From assembly GCA_964291485.2 (NCBI GenBank), contig OZ220224.1, forward strand, positions 372,001 to 436,000: 64,000 nucleotides of DNA, written 5' to 3'. The notes below the pieces were generated by a model. It saw nothing but the letters and a program-made list of their open reading frames with translations. It ran no database searches and was not told where the DNA came from. Shown here piece after piece: positions 8,752 through 17,861 of the stretch; the stretch's first letter is position 1; every line of letters starts with the position of its first letter. The stretch comes from Kistimonas sp964291485. Its GTDB lineage: Bacteria; Pseudomonadota; Gammaproteobacteria; Pseudomonadales; Endozoicomonadaceae. A program made the position numbers and the translations under genes.

Positions 8752-10863
8752 TTAATGAAATGTAAGTTTCCAATAATTAATGCGCCCACTATCACGATAA
8801 TAAAAATCTGCTACTTGTAACTTCCAAACGCCCTCGGTTTTCTCATTCGGCATATGGATTGTCCAGGTGTCTCTAAGGTCTGTGCCTGCTTCACTGGCAT
8901 TCTCTTCCTTGACGGGGTAACGGTTGCCCGTTGGACTAATCAGAACAACACGCAAGTCTCCACGGAACGGATGGCTGATATCCACTGTCAAAGTCAGCGC
9001 GCCAACGGCACCTTTCCGCGACACGTGTAACGTGCTGGTCACGCCACGGTTATCCCGGTCAGGGATCAACATGCTAACAGTATTGCTGAATTCGGTCGGT
9101 TGCTCTTCCTGCGGCTCTTCACCATCGTAGTCAGCCAGCAAAGAGACCCCTCGGAACGGACTGTAGGCATAGACCATGGCATACCATGTACCGGCCCCGG
9201 CATTTTCTATACGACAATGTTCATCATTACCCGCCAGCGCGGAAACACAGTCATGGTCAGTCAGTGTGGGAGGGTGACCATGACTGACGTAGAGGTCGGC
9301 ATCACCACTGCCGCCAGACAGAGTAAAGGTCAGGCCAGTGGCAGGCTTGGCAATATCCAGAGCAAAAATGAGTGGTACTTCCCGGGTACCGGTCAACGCG
9401 CTTTTGGCGATGCCTTTTCTGAGACGATTAACGGTATCCGGTGATGTTCCAGCTGCAGCATCAACCGCTCTGGCAGCATCAACAATACCCGCGCCACATA
9501 ATCCGGTTGTACAGGCATTGTGTACCCCGGTAGGGAACTCGCGAGCCGTGGTCTTCAAAATAGTCTCTACCCGATCGGGCGTTAGCTGGTTGTTAACCGC
9601 ATACATTTGAGCGACAACCCCGGATACATGGGGAGTTGCCATGCTGGTGCCTTCAAGCGATGCATAAGTGTCGTTGGCGGGATGGTTGGAACCACTGTTG
9701 TAGGTCGAGAGTATGCCGTTTTCCGGGTAATTCAGTTCTCCGCCCGGTGCGGCGATATCCACGTCAGTACCGAAATTGGAGTAATAGGCCCGGGCGCCCT
9801 CGCGGTTGGTGGCGGCGACGGTGATGACGCCGTCACAGTTTGCAGGACAGGAATACCGGGCGTCCCTGTTTTCATTACCTGCTGCAACGACAATGGTGGC
9901 GCCTCTGGCGCGAATCTGCTTGATCGCATCCTGGTAGGCGCGTGTACAGGAACCTTCTCCCCCTAGGCTCAGGTTCAGGACCTTGGCAGGATGCGGGTTA
10001 TGCGGCAGACCAGCTACAGGGATACCGGCAGCCCACAACATGCCATCAGTAATGTCGGAAGTGTAACCGCCGCAGCGTCCGAGCACGCGTATAGGCAGAA
10101 TCCGGCTGTGCCAGCTGACACCGGTCACACCTTCGTGGTTGTTACCGGTTGCCGCAATCGTGCCGGCGACATGGGTACCGTGCCAGCTGCTGGGGGTATT
10201 GCGTTGTGGGCTGGGGAGTCCGTATTGGTCAAAGCCACAGAAACCGGCGGGGGTGTAATCGCCGGGGTCGGAGGCGTCGGGATCCCGACCGCTGTCGTCA
10301 GCTGCGGCCTCAATGTCCTTGATAAAGTCATAGCCGGGCAAAAGGTTTTCATTGAGATCTCGATGATTCAAAACACCGGTATCTATCACCGCGGCAGTGA
10401 CTTTGTCACTGCCGGTTGTTTTGTCCCAGGCCGCGGGCAGGTTGATGCCGCCAACCGGTTCAAAATAGTGCCACTGATGGTTATAGAGAGGATCGTTTGG
10501 CGTCGTATGGTGATGCATGATGTGATCAGGCTCGGCATACAGAATGCCCGGCTGTTGCGCCAGTGAACGACAGATGGTGTCCATATCCTGCACAGTACGA
10601 CGTTTTTCCAGCTGCATGACATTGGCGCCTGTGGCAATAGCACGTACAACTCTGACCGATTCCCCTTCAAGGTGTGGAACATTACCGGCGGCAGTGAGAA
10701 CACCCGTTTCCGCTTCTGACACATGGGTCACCGGTGGCGCGTATTTGATAATCAGCCGGTCCGTACCGGGTTGCTGAAGGGCAGCATGCAGGGAGAGTGA
10801 AATACAGGGAAACATTGAAAGGCATGCTATCAGGAACAGAATCGCGCGATGGACAGCAGTCAT
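8752..10863 (-). CDS. Secreted subtilisin-like (S8) serine protease with PPC and P domains
   Basis: Numbered from the ATG at 10863 (703 residues). A Sec signal peptide (hydrophobic stretch at 6-26) precedes a propeptide-like region ending near 130. The S8 catalytic domain holds the triad: D161 in AVIDTGV, H228 in HGTHVAGT and S407 in GTSMATPHVSG. It is followed by a bacterial pre-peptidase C-terminal domain (GDADLYVSHG, about 520-580) and a proprotein-convertase P domain (about 590-700, ISHPFRGDLRVVLISP and GVWKLQVAD). Such proteases are secreted and the C-terminal domains are often trimmed. A TTG at 10890 would add nine residues but has no ribosome-binding site. It converges with the UIM-OTU gene. 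Confidence 0.92.
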   Translation of the reverse strand: MTAVHRAILFLIACLSMFPCISLSLHAALQQPGTDRLIIKYAPPVTHVSEAETGVLTAAGNVPHLEGESVRVVRAIATGANVMQLEKRRTVQDMDTICRSLAQQPGILYAEPDHIMHHHTTPNDPLYNHQWHYFEPVGGINLPAAWDKTTGSDKVTAAVIDTGVLNHRDLNENLLPGYDFIKDIEAAADDSGRDPDASDPGDYTPAGFCGFDQYGLPSPQRNTPSSWHGTHVAGTIAATGNNHEGVTGVSWHSRILPIRVLGRCGGYTSDITDGMLWAAGIPVAGLPHNPHPAKVLNLSLGGEGSCTRAYQDAIKQIRARGATIVVAAGNENRDARYSCPANCDGVITVAATNREGARAYYSNFGTDVDIAAPGGELNYPENGILSTYNSGSNHPANDTYASLEGTSMATPHVSGVVAQMYAVNNQLTPDRVETILKTTAREFPTGVHNACTTGLCGAGIVDAARAVDAAAGTSPDTVNRLRKGIAKSALTGTREVPLIFALDIAKPATGLTFTLSGGSGDADLYVSHGHPPTLTDHDCVSALAGNDEHCRIENAGAGTWYAMVYAYSPFRGVSLLADYDGEEPQEEQPTEFSNTVSMLIPDRDNRGVTSTLHVSRKGAVGALTLTVDISHPFRGDLRVVLISPTGNRYPVKEENASEAGTDLRDTWTIHMPNEKTEGVWKLQVADFYYRDSGRINYWKLTFH

Positions 10864-11031
10864 GCGGCACACTCTCTGACGGATGGTCAACTAAAAGGAA
10901 CGGATGGTCAGACAGGACAGGCTGGAAACTCGCAGGCAGCTACAGGATCAGGAATCGATAATCGTCAGCCAGTATAGTGCAGAATCAACAAGCTGTGATG
11001 AACAATACATGTCGTGTTATTTCAGGCAGGG

Positions 11032-11054
11032 ACAGTGGGCCATAGGCCCACTGT
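11032..11054. terminator. GC-rich hairpin downstream of the sulfatase gene
   Basis: A perfect 10-bp stem (ACAGTGGGCC and its complement) with a 3-nt loop lies just after the sulfatase stop on the minus strand. There is no T-tract, so termination activity is uncertain. Confidence 0.45.
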
Positions 11055-11066
11055 TATGCAGAGGTA

Positions 11067-12845
11067 TCAGGCGGCAGGATCAAACATCGTCAGGAAACTG
11101 ATCAATTCGGGCAGTTTCAACATACCGCCGTCTATCTCAAGATCCCCAGAGGCAACGGTGCCCGGGAAGCTCCTGGCGCCAGTGACCAGCTCTATCCAGC
11201 TATCCTTGTTCACCGTGATATTGAGCTCCGCTTCCGGATCAAGCCCTTCATTGAGTACCGCAACGCCACGACGTACATGAAGCGTCCAGGTTTTATCCAC
11301 ATCCGGGAAAGTGAAACTAAGTCGTTTATTCGTGTCTTCGCTCTTGGCGGGATCCAGGGCGACGGACATGGCCGAGAGGAAATTCTTCGCCGGGAAGGTT
11401 TTGATCAGCTCAAGGTTTTCAGGGGTGATTTCCTGCTTGGGCATATGGGTTTTACCTTCCAACTCCAGTGCCTGGGTCAGGTAGAAGTTCCGACCATTGG
11501 GGCTGATGCTGGCTTTACCCAGTTTTCTGAGCGCTTGGGCTTTCAGTTGGCGGGCCTGTTCATGTTCTGGGTCAATGAACAGCAGGTAGTTGGCCAACTC
11601 AGCGGCCCAGCGATTGCGATCATCAGCCAACGCCTGTTGTACATTGTCCAACAGTTTCTGTTCACCACCGGCCAGACTGACCATGGCTTCACCTCGCTCT
11701 TTCTGGGAGGCACGCGACAGTGTGGCACTGTCTCCGTTAAACCAGCCCAAGTATCCATTAAATATATTACGGACTGACCACTCAACCGTACCATAGAGTT
11801 CCTGCAGGTAAGGGTGCTCGGCAAGGTGCTTGGGCAACTTGACGGTTTCGACCAGTTCATCGGGTGTCATGCCATGGTTCATACCACGAATGGTCTGGTC
11901 ATGAACGTACTGGATGGCATCGCGGTAATCGGTCAACAGGTTGGCAATAACAGCCTGCCCGCTGACGGGGCGGGTATGGCTGGGAACCAGATATTCTGGC
12001 TGCATATCCCGCATTTTATCCAGACTATGCGCCCAACCCAGAACATCCCGGTAAAGGGTGCCGCGAATGGTGTAGAGGTTGGGGAACGCCTTGTAGATAT
12101 TGTCGCCGGGCATCAACACTTTTTTCTCCGGCAGCCAGACGAAAATCTGGTCATTGGTCTCACCGGGAGCGTGCACCAGCTTGATCTTGACGCCGGCGAC
12201 TTCGATATCCAGCTCATCATCAAAGGTTTTGTTCGGACGAATCAGGGTCGGCGCTCCACCACCATGCCCCTGGTTCACGGCCATGCCGATACCCGCATTA
12301 ATAAGTCCATCGTCGCCTTTTTCCAGCAGGTTGCCGAACATGCGACCACTGCGGTTGGTGATGACGGGACGGATCTGGTTGATGATCCGGTCAATGTAGT
12401 AGTTGGTCGTGCTGTGGGCATAAACGTCTATATTGCCGTCCGGCACAAAGCCCAGACCGCCGAACACATGGTCGGCATGGTTATGGGTATAGATCAGCGC
12501 CTTGACGGGTTTGTCGGTGATCTTGCGGAATTCCGCCATCACGGCTTCGGCGTTTTCCCGGCTTTCCATGACGTCGACAATAATCACGCCATCGTCGCCT
12601 TCAATCAGGATAGAGTTCGCCAGCCCGAAACCGACGGCACTCCAGACGCCTTCCGTCACCTGGTAAACCTTCCGCTCAAACTCGGCACTGTGTGCTCTCA
12701 GGACAGGATGGACATGGGATTCAGGTGTTAATGCATTGTCGGATGCATGTTGTGCGGTCTGTGTCGGGTCGTTGCTCGTACAGGCGAAGAGCAGTGGTGC
12801 AATGCTGCCTAGCGCGGCATACCGGGCGAAGCGGGGTAAACGCAT
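11067..12845 (-). CDS. Alkyl sulfatase, metallo-beta-lactamase fold lipoprotein (SdsA1-like)
   Basis: The enzyme hydrolyses alkyl sulfate esters such as dodecyl sulfate to alcohol and sulfate. The 592 residues show a lipobox (LLFAC, C22), so it is probably anchored in the envelope. The binuclear zinc motif is THNHADH (H121, H123, D125, H126); further ligand candidates are E229 (PGETND), D248 (MPGDNI) and H290. The middle part is the helical dimerisation domain typical of SdsA1, and the C-terminal ~120 residues form the SCP2-like alkylsulfatase domain. The divergent AraC regulator 100 bp away is a likely controller. The protein is somewhat shorter than SdsA1. Confidence 0.92.
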   Translation of the reverse strand: MRLPRFARYAALGSIAPLLFACTSNDPTQTAQHASDNALTPESHVHPVLRAHSAEFERKVYQVTEGVWSAVGFGLANSILIEGDDGVIIVDVMESRENAEAVMAEFRKITDKPVKALIYTHNHADHVFGGLGFVPDGNIDVYAHSTTNYYIDRIINQIRPVITNRSGRMFGNLLEKGDDGLINAGIGMAVNQGHGGGAPTLIRPNKTFDDELDIEVAGVKIKLVHAPGETNDQIFVWLPEKKVLMPGDNIYKAFPNLYTIRGTLYRDVLGWAHSLDKMRDMQPEYLVPSHTRPVSGQAVIANLLTDYRDAIQYVHDQTIRGMNHGMTPDELVETVKLPKHLAEHPYLQELYGTVEWSVRNIFNGYLGWFNGDSATLSRASQKERGEAMVSLAGGEQKLLDNVQQALADDRNRWAAELANYLLFIDPEHEQARQLKAQALRKLGKASISPNGRNFYLTQALELEGKTHMPKQEITPENLELIKTFPAKNFLSAMSVALDPAKSEDTNKRLSFTFPDVDKTWTLHVRRGVAVLNEGLDPEAELNITVNKDSWIELVTGARSFPGTVASGDLEIDGGMLKLPELISFLTMFDPAA

Positions 12846-12945
12846 ACGCAGGAGACCTCTTTGTCAGTTCATTATTGTTGTTCGTGGCAGACAGGTTTTC
12901 CTGTTCTGATGTGACGGTATTTTATATAGTCACTCCTGTTTCCGT

Positions 12946-14049
12946 ATGGACATTCCGGGACAACCTTTTGACCCAAGCGGACAATCAATGCAGGCAGTCA
13001 CCGACAACAAAAAAACAGGTAAAAAGCCCCAGGTTACGGAGCCCACGACGCTCAGCAGCTGGACGCTGGCGGTTGCCCGTACCATCCAGTCATTCGGTAT
13101 TGAGCCGCAGCCGCTGCTGAAACAGGCCGGCATTGATCCTTCCCTGCTCAGCCAGCCCGGTGCGCGGGTGTCTATGTCCTGCATGACCCGGCTCTGGCAA
13201 CTGGCGGTTGAGGCGACAGGGGAAGAAGGGTTTGGTCTGTTCCTGGCCGAACATATTACGCCCACTGCCTTACATGCCTTCAGTTATGCGGTTCAGGCCA
13301 GCAGTACACTGCGGGAAGCGGTTGCCATCATGCAGCGTTTTTCCCGGGTGATCAGTACGGCGGTAGTGCTGGAAACACGTGAAGAGAAAGGCCATCTCCA
13401 CATGATCTTCAAAACCCCGGAAGGTCAGCCTGATCCCTCTTATGAATCCATGGATGCCTTCCTGGCCTGTGCAGTGAACATGGGGAGCTGGACCTTTGAT
13501 GTACCTGCGGAGTTATACGTCGGTGTTTGTGTAAAAAGGCCAGAACCTCGAGACAAGGCACCCTATGAGCGGTTCCTGCGATGCCCGGTCACGTTCAACA
13601 GCACTGAAACCAGTCTGATCTTTAACGGCAAGATTCTCGACTATCCATTACTCACAGCTAACCCTGAGCTGGCGAGAGTGAATGGTGAAGTGCTTTCCGG
13701 TTACCTGGCGCGTATGCAGGCCGCCGATATTATTGACCGTGTCCGCAGTGAAATCTGCGAGCTGCTCCCTTATGGTGAGCCAAACCAGGAGCGGGTGGCT
13801 GCAGCATTGAACATGAGTGTGCGCAACCTGCGACGTAAGCTAAGTGAAAAAGGGCAGAGCTATAAGCAGCTGCTGGACAGCATTCGCCATGAGCAGGCCT
13901 GCCGTTTGCTCAAACAGTCGGAACCCTCACTGGGAGAAATTGCCTGGCAATTGGGATTCCACGATACCAGCAGCTTCAGTCGTGCTTTCCGGCGCTGGGA
14001 GAAGACAACACCGGCCAAGTATCGACAGGCTGAGGTCGAGAAAGACTAA
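12946..14049 (+). CDS. AraC-family transcriptional regulator
   Basis: A 367-residue regulator with an N-terminal arabinose-binding-type sensor domain (about 30-210) and a C-terminal AraC DNA-binding domain with two helix-turn-helix units: RVAAALNMSVRNLRRKL (about 284-300) and EIAWQLGFHDTSSFSRAFRR (about 327-346). This OruR/ArgR-like architecture is common in gammaproteobacteria. It is divergent from the alkyl sulfatase gene with about 100 bp between them and probably controls it; the ligand is unknown. The start is uncertain: ATG at 12946 or ATG at 12988, neither with a strong ribosome-binding site. Confidence 0.9.
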   Translation: MDIPGQPFDPSGQSMQAVTDNKKTGKKPQVTEPTTLSSWTLAVARTIQSFGIEPQPLLKQAGIDPSLLSQPGARVSMSCMTRLWQLAVEATGEEGFGLFLAEHITPTALHAFSYAVQASSTLREAVAIMQRFSRVISTAVVLETREEKGHLHMIFKTPEGQPDPSYESMDAFLACAVNMGSWTFDVPAELYVGVCVKRPEPRDKAPYERFLRCPVTFNSTETSLIFNGKILDYPLLTANPELARVNGEVLSGYLARMQAADIIDRVRSEICELLPYGEPNQERVAAALNMSVRNLRRKLSEKGQSYKQLLDSIRHEQACRLLKQSEPSLGEIAWQLGFHDTSSFSRAFRRWEKTTPAKYRQAEVEKD

Positions 14050-14444
14050 TTCATGCAGTAAAAAATATAGAACCTTTTGCTGACAGCCAGAATAACCAAG
14101 CGTGCATCTACCGGAAAAAATACTGTATGTGTCAGGTGATTTTCTTTGCCCGTCATTATTGGTGAATACAGGCACCAGAATCGCCATACTGAATAAAAAA
14201 CGAAAACTTGAACAGTCTTCACCTCGTTCAATAGTTTACCCGATCAGGATAATACGCACCGCCTGCAGGAGACTTCAGGTGACAAACTGGCTATCGCGTT
14301 CAATCTGTATGTGGATACATGGGGGAAACAGGAGTAAACATCGGTTTCCCAATCTTTTAAGAATTGATAATTAAAGTGGGGCGGAATGGTGGTCGGAGTA
14401 ATATTTCTCCCGTGACGGTTGTAATAGAGGAAGCATTTTAATAC
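14050..14444. other. Non-coding or decayed stretch downstream of the AraC gene
   Basis: No intact gene was seen. It holds only a possible C-terminal gene remnant (14216-14337, listed separately) and the leader of the truncated hydrolase copy, including AGAGGAAG ahead of its ATG. Confidence 0.5.
14216..14337 (+). pseudogene. Possible C-terminal remnant of a decayed gene
   Basis: After a stop codon, a frame of about 40 codons ends at TAA 14337 and reads SGDKLAIAFNLYVDTWGKQE. It looks like a real protein C-terminus, weakly like the last strand of some 2-oxoglutarate/Fe(II) oxygenases. There is no start codon and no upstream coding sequence. Low confidence. Confidence 0.2.
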
Positions 14445-14580
14445 ATGGATTCAGTCAGACATTACTGGGCGCTGCCGTTGGTGGCTCAGTTGCAGGCCGC
14501 CGGTATGGTCGTAAGGCGTTCCTGTGGCGAGCAGTTCTGGGTACCTTGCCGAATCTCGACAACCTGATTCGCTGGGGGGA
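14445..14580 (+). pseudogene. Truncated, frameshifted copy of the membrane-bound hydrolase gene at 16747
   Basis: From ATG 14445 the DNA closely matches the first ~140 bp of the intact hydrolase gene at 16747 (ATGGATTCAGTCA, then GGCATTACT-like sequence), including part of the leader. A 4-nt deletion after CAGTCA shifts the frame. With the frame restored, the sequence reads GAAVGGSVAGRRYG and later LPNLDNLIRWG, as in the intact copy. Similarity stops at about 14577, exactly where a long hairpin begins. It is a partial duplication or a rearrangement scar. Confidence 0.85.
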
Positions 14581-14639
14581 GACGTTCAGACCTGATAGAC
14601 ACGTTCATGAAAATCGGTAACTGTCAGGTCTGAACGTCT
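14580..14639. repeat. Long perfect hairpin (16-bp arms) at a gene-fragment junction
   Basis: AGACGTTCAGACCTGA at 14580-14595 is the exact reverse complement of 14624-14639, with a 28-nt loop. It abuts the break point of the truncated hydrolase copy. It may be a terminator, a mobile-element end or a recombination scar. There is no T-run on either side. Confidence 0.6.
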
Positions 14640-14664
14640 ACCTATCAACTTGTTTGAAACATCA

Positions 14665-15246
14665 TCATCTTTTTCTGATATATCTTTCAGCAAGCCGATT
14701 AATGAGATCTTTCCAGTTTTCTGGCAAAGAAATCGCTGCGGCATTATATTGAACTTTAACTGCTCGCTTAATATATTCCGTCAATAGCTCTCTCTCCTCT
14801 TCAACAGAAAGCGGCGTTTTAACGGGGAGTTGAGCAAATTCTTTGTTTTTTTCTGAAAAATCAAACGGAAATGCTCGAACCTCAAATTTAGCATGACCTC
14901 CTGAGTGGAATTGCGCGCCTTTCCCGACAAGAATAGCATTAAGAGCGTCATATGAGATTGAAACGCCATTATCAACGAGGGTTCTAACATCCTTAACCAG
15001 TGGACTTAAAACTTCATCCCAATTCTCAACTCTGAAGGGATCTTTATCTTCTGCTAGAACTTTCTTACCGTTCAGTCGATTGGCAACCTCGTGAGTTTTT
15101 TTTATGTCCAATACGAAAGCATTTTGTTCCGCGTATGCGCTAAATGAGGGTGCGGTGTAGGTTGCTCTTGCGTATTTAACTCCCTGGAATTCCCAACAAA
15201 TAACAGCGGGTTTGATTTCATTTGTAGGAATACCTAATTTTTCTAG
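14665..15246 (-). pseudogene. Unknown gene truncated at its 5' end by the IS5 insertion
   Basis: On the minus strand a frame runs from the IS5 border at 15246 to a stop at 14665, about 193 codons, with no ATG near its beginning; the only candidate inside is a TTG at 15111. Read from the border it starts LEKLGIPTNEIKPAVICWEF and ends LINRLAERYIRKR. The part just inside the IS border continues in frame into IS sequence, so the original N-terminus has been lost. No family was recognised. Base composition is AT-rich. It is likely non-functional, although a shortened 148-residue product from the TTG is possible. Confidence 0.65.
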
Positions 15247-16406
15247 GGAACCTGCGATTAAGTCCCCAATAATAAGCTAATCTCCACTCAGCCTTTGCCG
15301 GAGATCAGTCATGGACCAACAGCTCAGCTTTTCTGACGCTGAATTCACTCAAAAGCGTCGCCAGACCCGCAAAGAAATATTCCTTGCCCGTATGGATAAA
15401 CTGATTCCCTGGCATCGTCTTGAGACAATTATTGAACCTCATTACCCCAAACCCGGTAATGGGCGTAGACCGTACCCGTTATCCACCATGCTCCGGATAC
15501 ACTGCCTTCAACAATGGTACAGCCTCAGTGATCCGGCCATGGAAGATGCCCTTTATGAAATTGCGTCCATGCGATTATTTGCCGGATTATCTCTGGATAA
15601 AGCAATTCCAGATCGCACAACCATTATGAACTTTCGACACCTGCTGGAGGCTCACAATCTGGCTCGGGCTATTTTCACGGACGTAAACCAATGGCTGACA
15701 GAGTCTGGTATCGTTTTGAAAGAAGGCTCTCTGGTCGATGCCACGATCATCGAAGCTCCGACATCCACAAAGAATCAGACGGGGCAGCGAGATCCCCAAA
15801 TGCACCAGACCAGAAAGGGTAACCAGTGGTATTTCGGAATGAAGGCGCATATTGGTGTCGATGCCCGTACAGGTTTGACTCATAGTTTGGCGACAACAGC
15901 CGCCAATGAACATGACCTTAATCAAGCCAGTAACCTGTTGCACGGTGATGAACAGTTTGTCTTTGCCGATGCCGGCTACAGAGGAGCCGAGAAGCGAAAA
16001 GCGCTCAATACAGACGCTGTACAGTGGCATATAGCCGAACAACCAGGCAAGTTAAAGAGACTCAGGAAACACCCTCGAATCAATAAAGTCATTTTGAAAA
16101 CGGAATACCTGAAAGCCAGCATTCGAGCCAAGGTGGAACATCCCTTCAGAATCATCAAATGCCAGTTTGGATTTATCAAAGCCCGTTATCGGGGACTTCG
16201 GAAAAATGATGGCAAACTGGCGATGTTATTCGCTCTGGCAAACATGGTTAGACTGGACCAAATGATCCGGGCACAGGGTTAATGTATCCGAAAGCCGGAC
16301 AACCGGCTTCAATGGTAAGAAACTGAGTAATTTTCAGGCTGGATAATAGTGAATTAATGACTTTTCATTCACTGTGTTTCTTTAACGTCACTTGCTCGCA
16401 GGTTCC
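15247..16406 (+). mobile_element. IS5-family insertion sequence
   Basis: The 1160-bp element is bounded by inverted repeats beginning GGAACCTGCGA and continuing to AAGT (15 of 17 positions match). It encodes one full IS5-type transposase. The flanking tetranucleotides are CTAG on the left and TTAG on the right. Both fit the IS5 target YTAR but are not identical, so a clean target duplication is absent. Broken genes lie on both sides. Confidence 0.9.
15311..16282 (+). CDS. IS5-family transposase
   Basis: The 323-residue DDE transposase is full length and very similar in motif order to E. coli IS5 transposase: KRRQTRKEIFLARM near the start, then GNGRRPYPLSTMLRIHCLQ, the first aspartate region VDATIIEAPTST (about 140-151), KGNQWYFGMKAHIGVD (about 170-185), the second aspartate in FADAGYRG (about 217-224) and ASIRAKVEHPFRIIK with the catalytic glutamate (about 270-284). 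No frameshift or stop is seen, so the element may be active. The ATG lies 64 bp inside the left inverted repeat. Confidence 0.95.
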   Translation: MDQQLSFSDAEFTQKRRQTRKEIFLARMDKLIPWHRLETIIEPHYPKPGNGRRPYPLSTMLRIHCLQQWYSLSDPAMEDALYEIASMRLFAGLSLDKAIPDRTTIMNFRHLLEAHNLARAIFTDVNQWLTESGIVLKEGSLVDATIIEAPTSTKNQTGQRDPQMHQTRKGNQWYFGMKAHIGVDARTGLTHSLATTAANEHDLNQASNLLHGDEQFVFADAGYRGAEKRKALNTDAVQWHIAEQPGKLKRLRKHPRINKVILKTEYLKASIRAKVEHPFRIIKCQFGFIKARYRGLRKNDGKLAMLFALANMVRLDQMIRAQG

Positions 16407-16410
16407 TTAG

Positions 16411-16569
16411 TTATCTGAGCTCTTCGACATTGAGCGTTGTGGGTGCAGGGACATGTGGCACCTGATAAGTCGAATGGCTCGCAAGATACTTGCCTATACG
16501 ACGGGAATCTACCTGAACATTCAGGCTGGAAAAGAACCTATGCAATTTGAAGGGCTTATCTCAGCCTGA
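16411..16569 (+). pseudogene. C-terminal fragment of a different transposase
   Basis: Immediately right of the IS5 element a frame of about 50 codons reads ...MWHLISRMARKILAYTTG and ends at TGA 16569. This resembles the conserved C-terminal helix of DDE transposases from another IS group. The rest is missing, so IS5 joined or replaced part of an older element. It may belong to the same group as the N-terminal fragment at 43130-43273. Confidence 0.5.
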
Positions 16570-16746
16570 AAAGTCACACTTCGGGTTAAATTAATAAACA
16601 CCTATATGCTTTGTCCTGCGACCCAAAAATAGATAGATATCTGAGTTAACCGTTTCAGTGAAGATTCGACCGTGTGTGCGGAACCGCATGATGATAGGCA
16701 TACTATTGCTTCATCAGGTTGAGATCGAATGAAAGTGATTTAGTAC

Positions 16747-17781
16747 ATGGATTCAGTCACACAGGCATTACTTGGCGCTGCTGTAGGGGGCGCCGTTGCA
16801 GGCCGTCGATATGGTCCTAAGGCGTTTCTGTGGGGAGCAGTTCTGGGCACCTTGCCGGATCTCGATAACCTGATTCGCTGGGGCGATGCGGTCAGTGATA
16901 TGACCAAACATCGCGGTTTTTCTCATTCCCTGTTGTTTTTGACGCCTTTTTCAATCGTGCTGGCTGCTGCCGTATATCGATGTTTCTCATCGGTCAGGCC
17001 GGGATTTCTGCGTTTGTGGCTGATGATCTGGCTGTGCCTGATTACCCACCCATTACTGGATGCGTTCACCACTTATGGCACCCAACTGTTCTGGCCGTGG
17101 CCTTCGCAGCCGGTTGCCTTATCCTCAATGTTTATCATTGATCCGCTGTATACCTTGCCATTATTGGTCGGGGTTCTTCTATGCCTGTTCAAATGGGGAA
17201 CCCACAATGCATTGCGATGGAATTCGGCAGGATTGTTGTTGAGTTCCGGTTATCTGGTGCTGTCTCTCGTGGCAAAAGGCGTGATCCATGAACGGCTGGA
17301 TACGACGCTGGCTGCCGAGGGCTTAAGCGGCAAACCAGTCTTCAGTGCACCTACGCCGTTCAATATCGTGCTCTGGCGGGTGATGGTGCAGGATGGCGAT
17401 CATTATTATGAAGGTCTTGCCTCACTGCTGGATGATCAGACGGATATTCAGCTGATTAAGTTCCCGGGTAAATCCGTTGCTGATGCGCCAGAGCTGGCGT
17501 CACTGGATCGTCTGAACTGGTTCACCGGTGGTTTTTACAGTCTCAATGAAGCACAAGGTACTTTGATCGCTACCGATTTGCGTTTGGGTGTTCATGCCAT
17601 CCATCCGTTTCGTTTTCTGGTGGCAGAAAGAGATGCCAATGGCGTTTGGCAACCGGTGAATCCTGAGTTGAAGGGGAGCCTTGTTCCGCGAACCCTCTCC
17701 GGTTTCCCCCGTTTGTGGGAACGGTTGCAGGGCGAGACGACGCTGGATGTCTGTGAAGTCTCCCTAGGATCAGCGTGTTAG
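16747..17781 (+). CDS. Membrane-bound metal-dependent hydrolase (YdjM/LexA-binding family)
   Basis: A 344-residue inner-membrane protein of the YdjM-type family, annotated as membrane-bound metal-dependent hydrolases. It opens with the family signature MDSVTQALLGAAVGG, followed by GTLPDLDNLIRW (about 34-45), the His motif HRGFSHS (about 55-61) and THPLLDAFTTYG (about 100-111), which together supply His/Asp metal ligands. Several hydrophobic segments follow up to about 185, then a soluble C-terminal domain of about 150 residues. The physiological substrate is not known. A partial duplicate of its 5' end lies 2.3 kb upstream at 14445-14580, beyond the IS5 element. Confidence 0.88.
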   Translation: MDSVTQALLGAAVGGAVAGRRYGPKAFLWGAVLGTLPDLDNLIRWGDAVSDMTKHRGFSHSLLFLTPFSIVLAAAVYRCFSSVRPGFLRLWLMIWLCLITHPLLDAFTTYGTQLFWPWPSQPVALSSMFIIDPLYTLPLLVGVLLCLFKWGTHNALRWNSAGLLLSSGYLVLSLVAKGVIHERLDTTLAAEGLSGKPVFSAPTPFNIVLWRVMVQDGDHYYEGLASLLDDQTDIQLIKFPGKSVADAPELASLDRLNWFTGGFYSLNEAQGTLIATDLRLGVHAIHPFRFLVAERDANGVWQPVNPELKGSLVPRTLSGFPRLWERLQGETTLDVCEVSLGSAC

Positions 17782-17861
17782 ATAAGCTTGCAATAACAAT
17801 TATGTTGATCGGCACCATCTCTGTTTAGATGGCTTGGTTTAAACGTTAAAGAAAGAGGGCA

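Noticed and set aside
11814..12731. 305-codon open frame opposite the alkyl sulfatase
   Set aside because: Antisense shadow of a confidently assigned enzyme.
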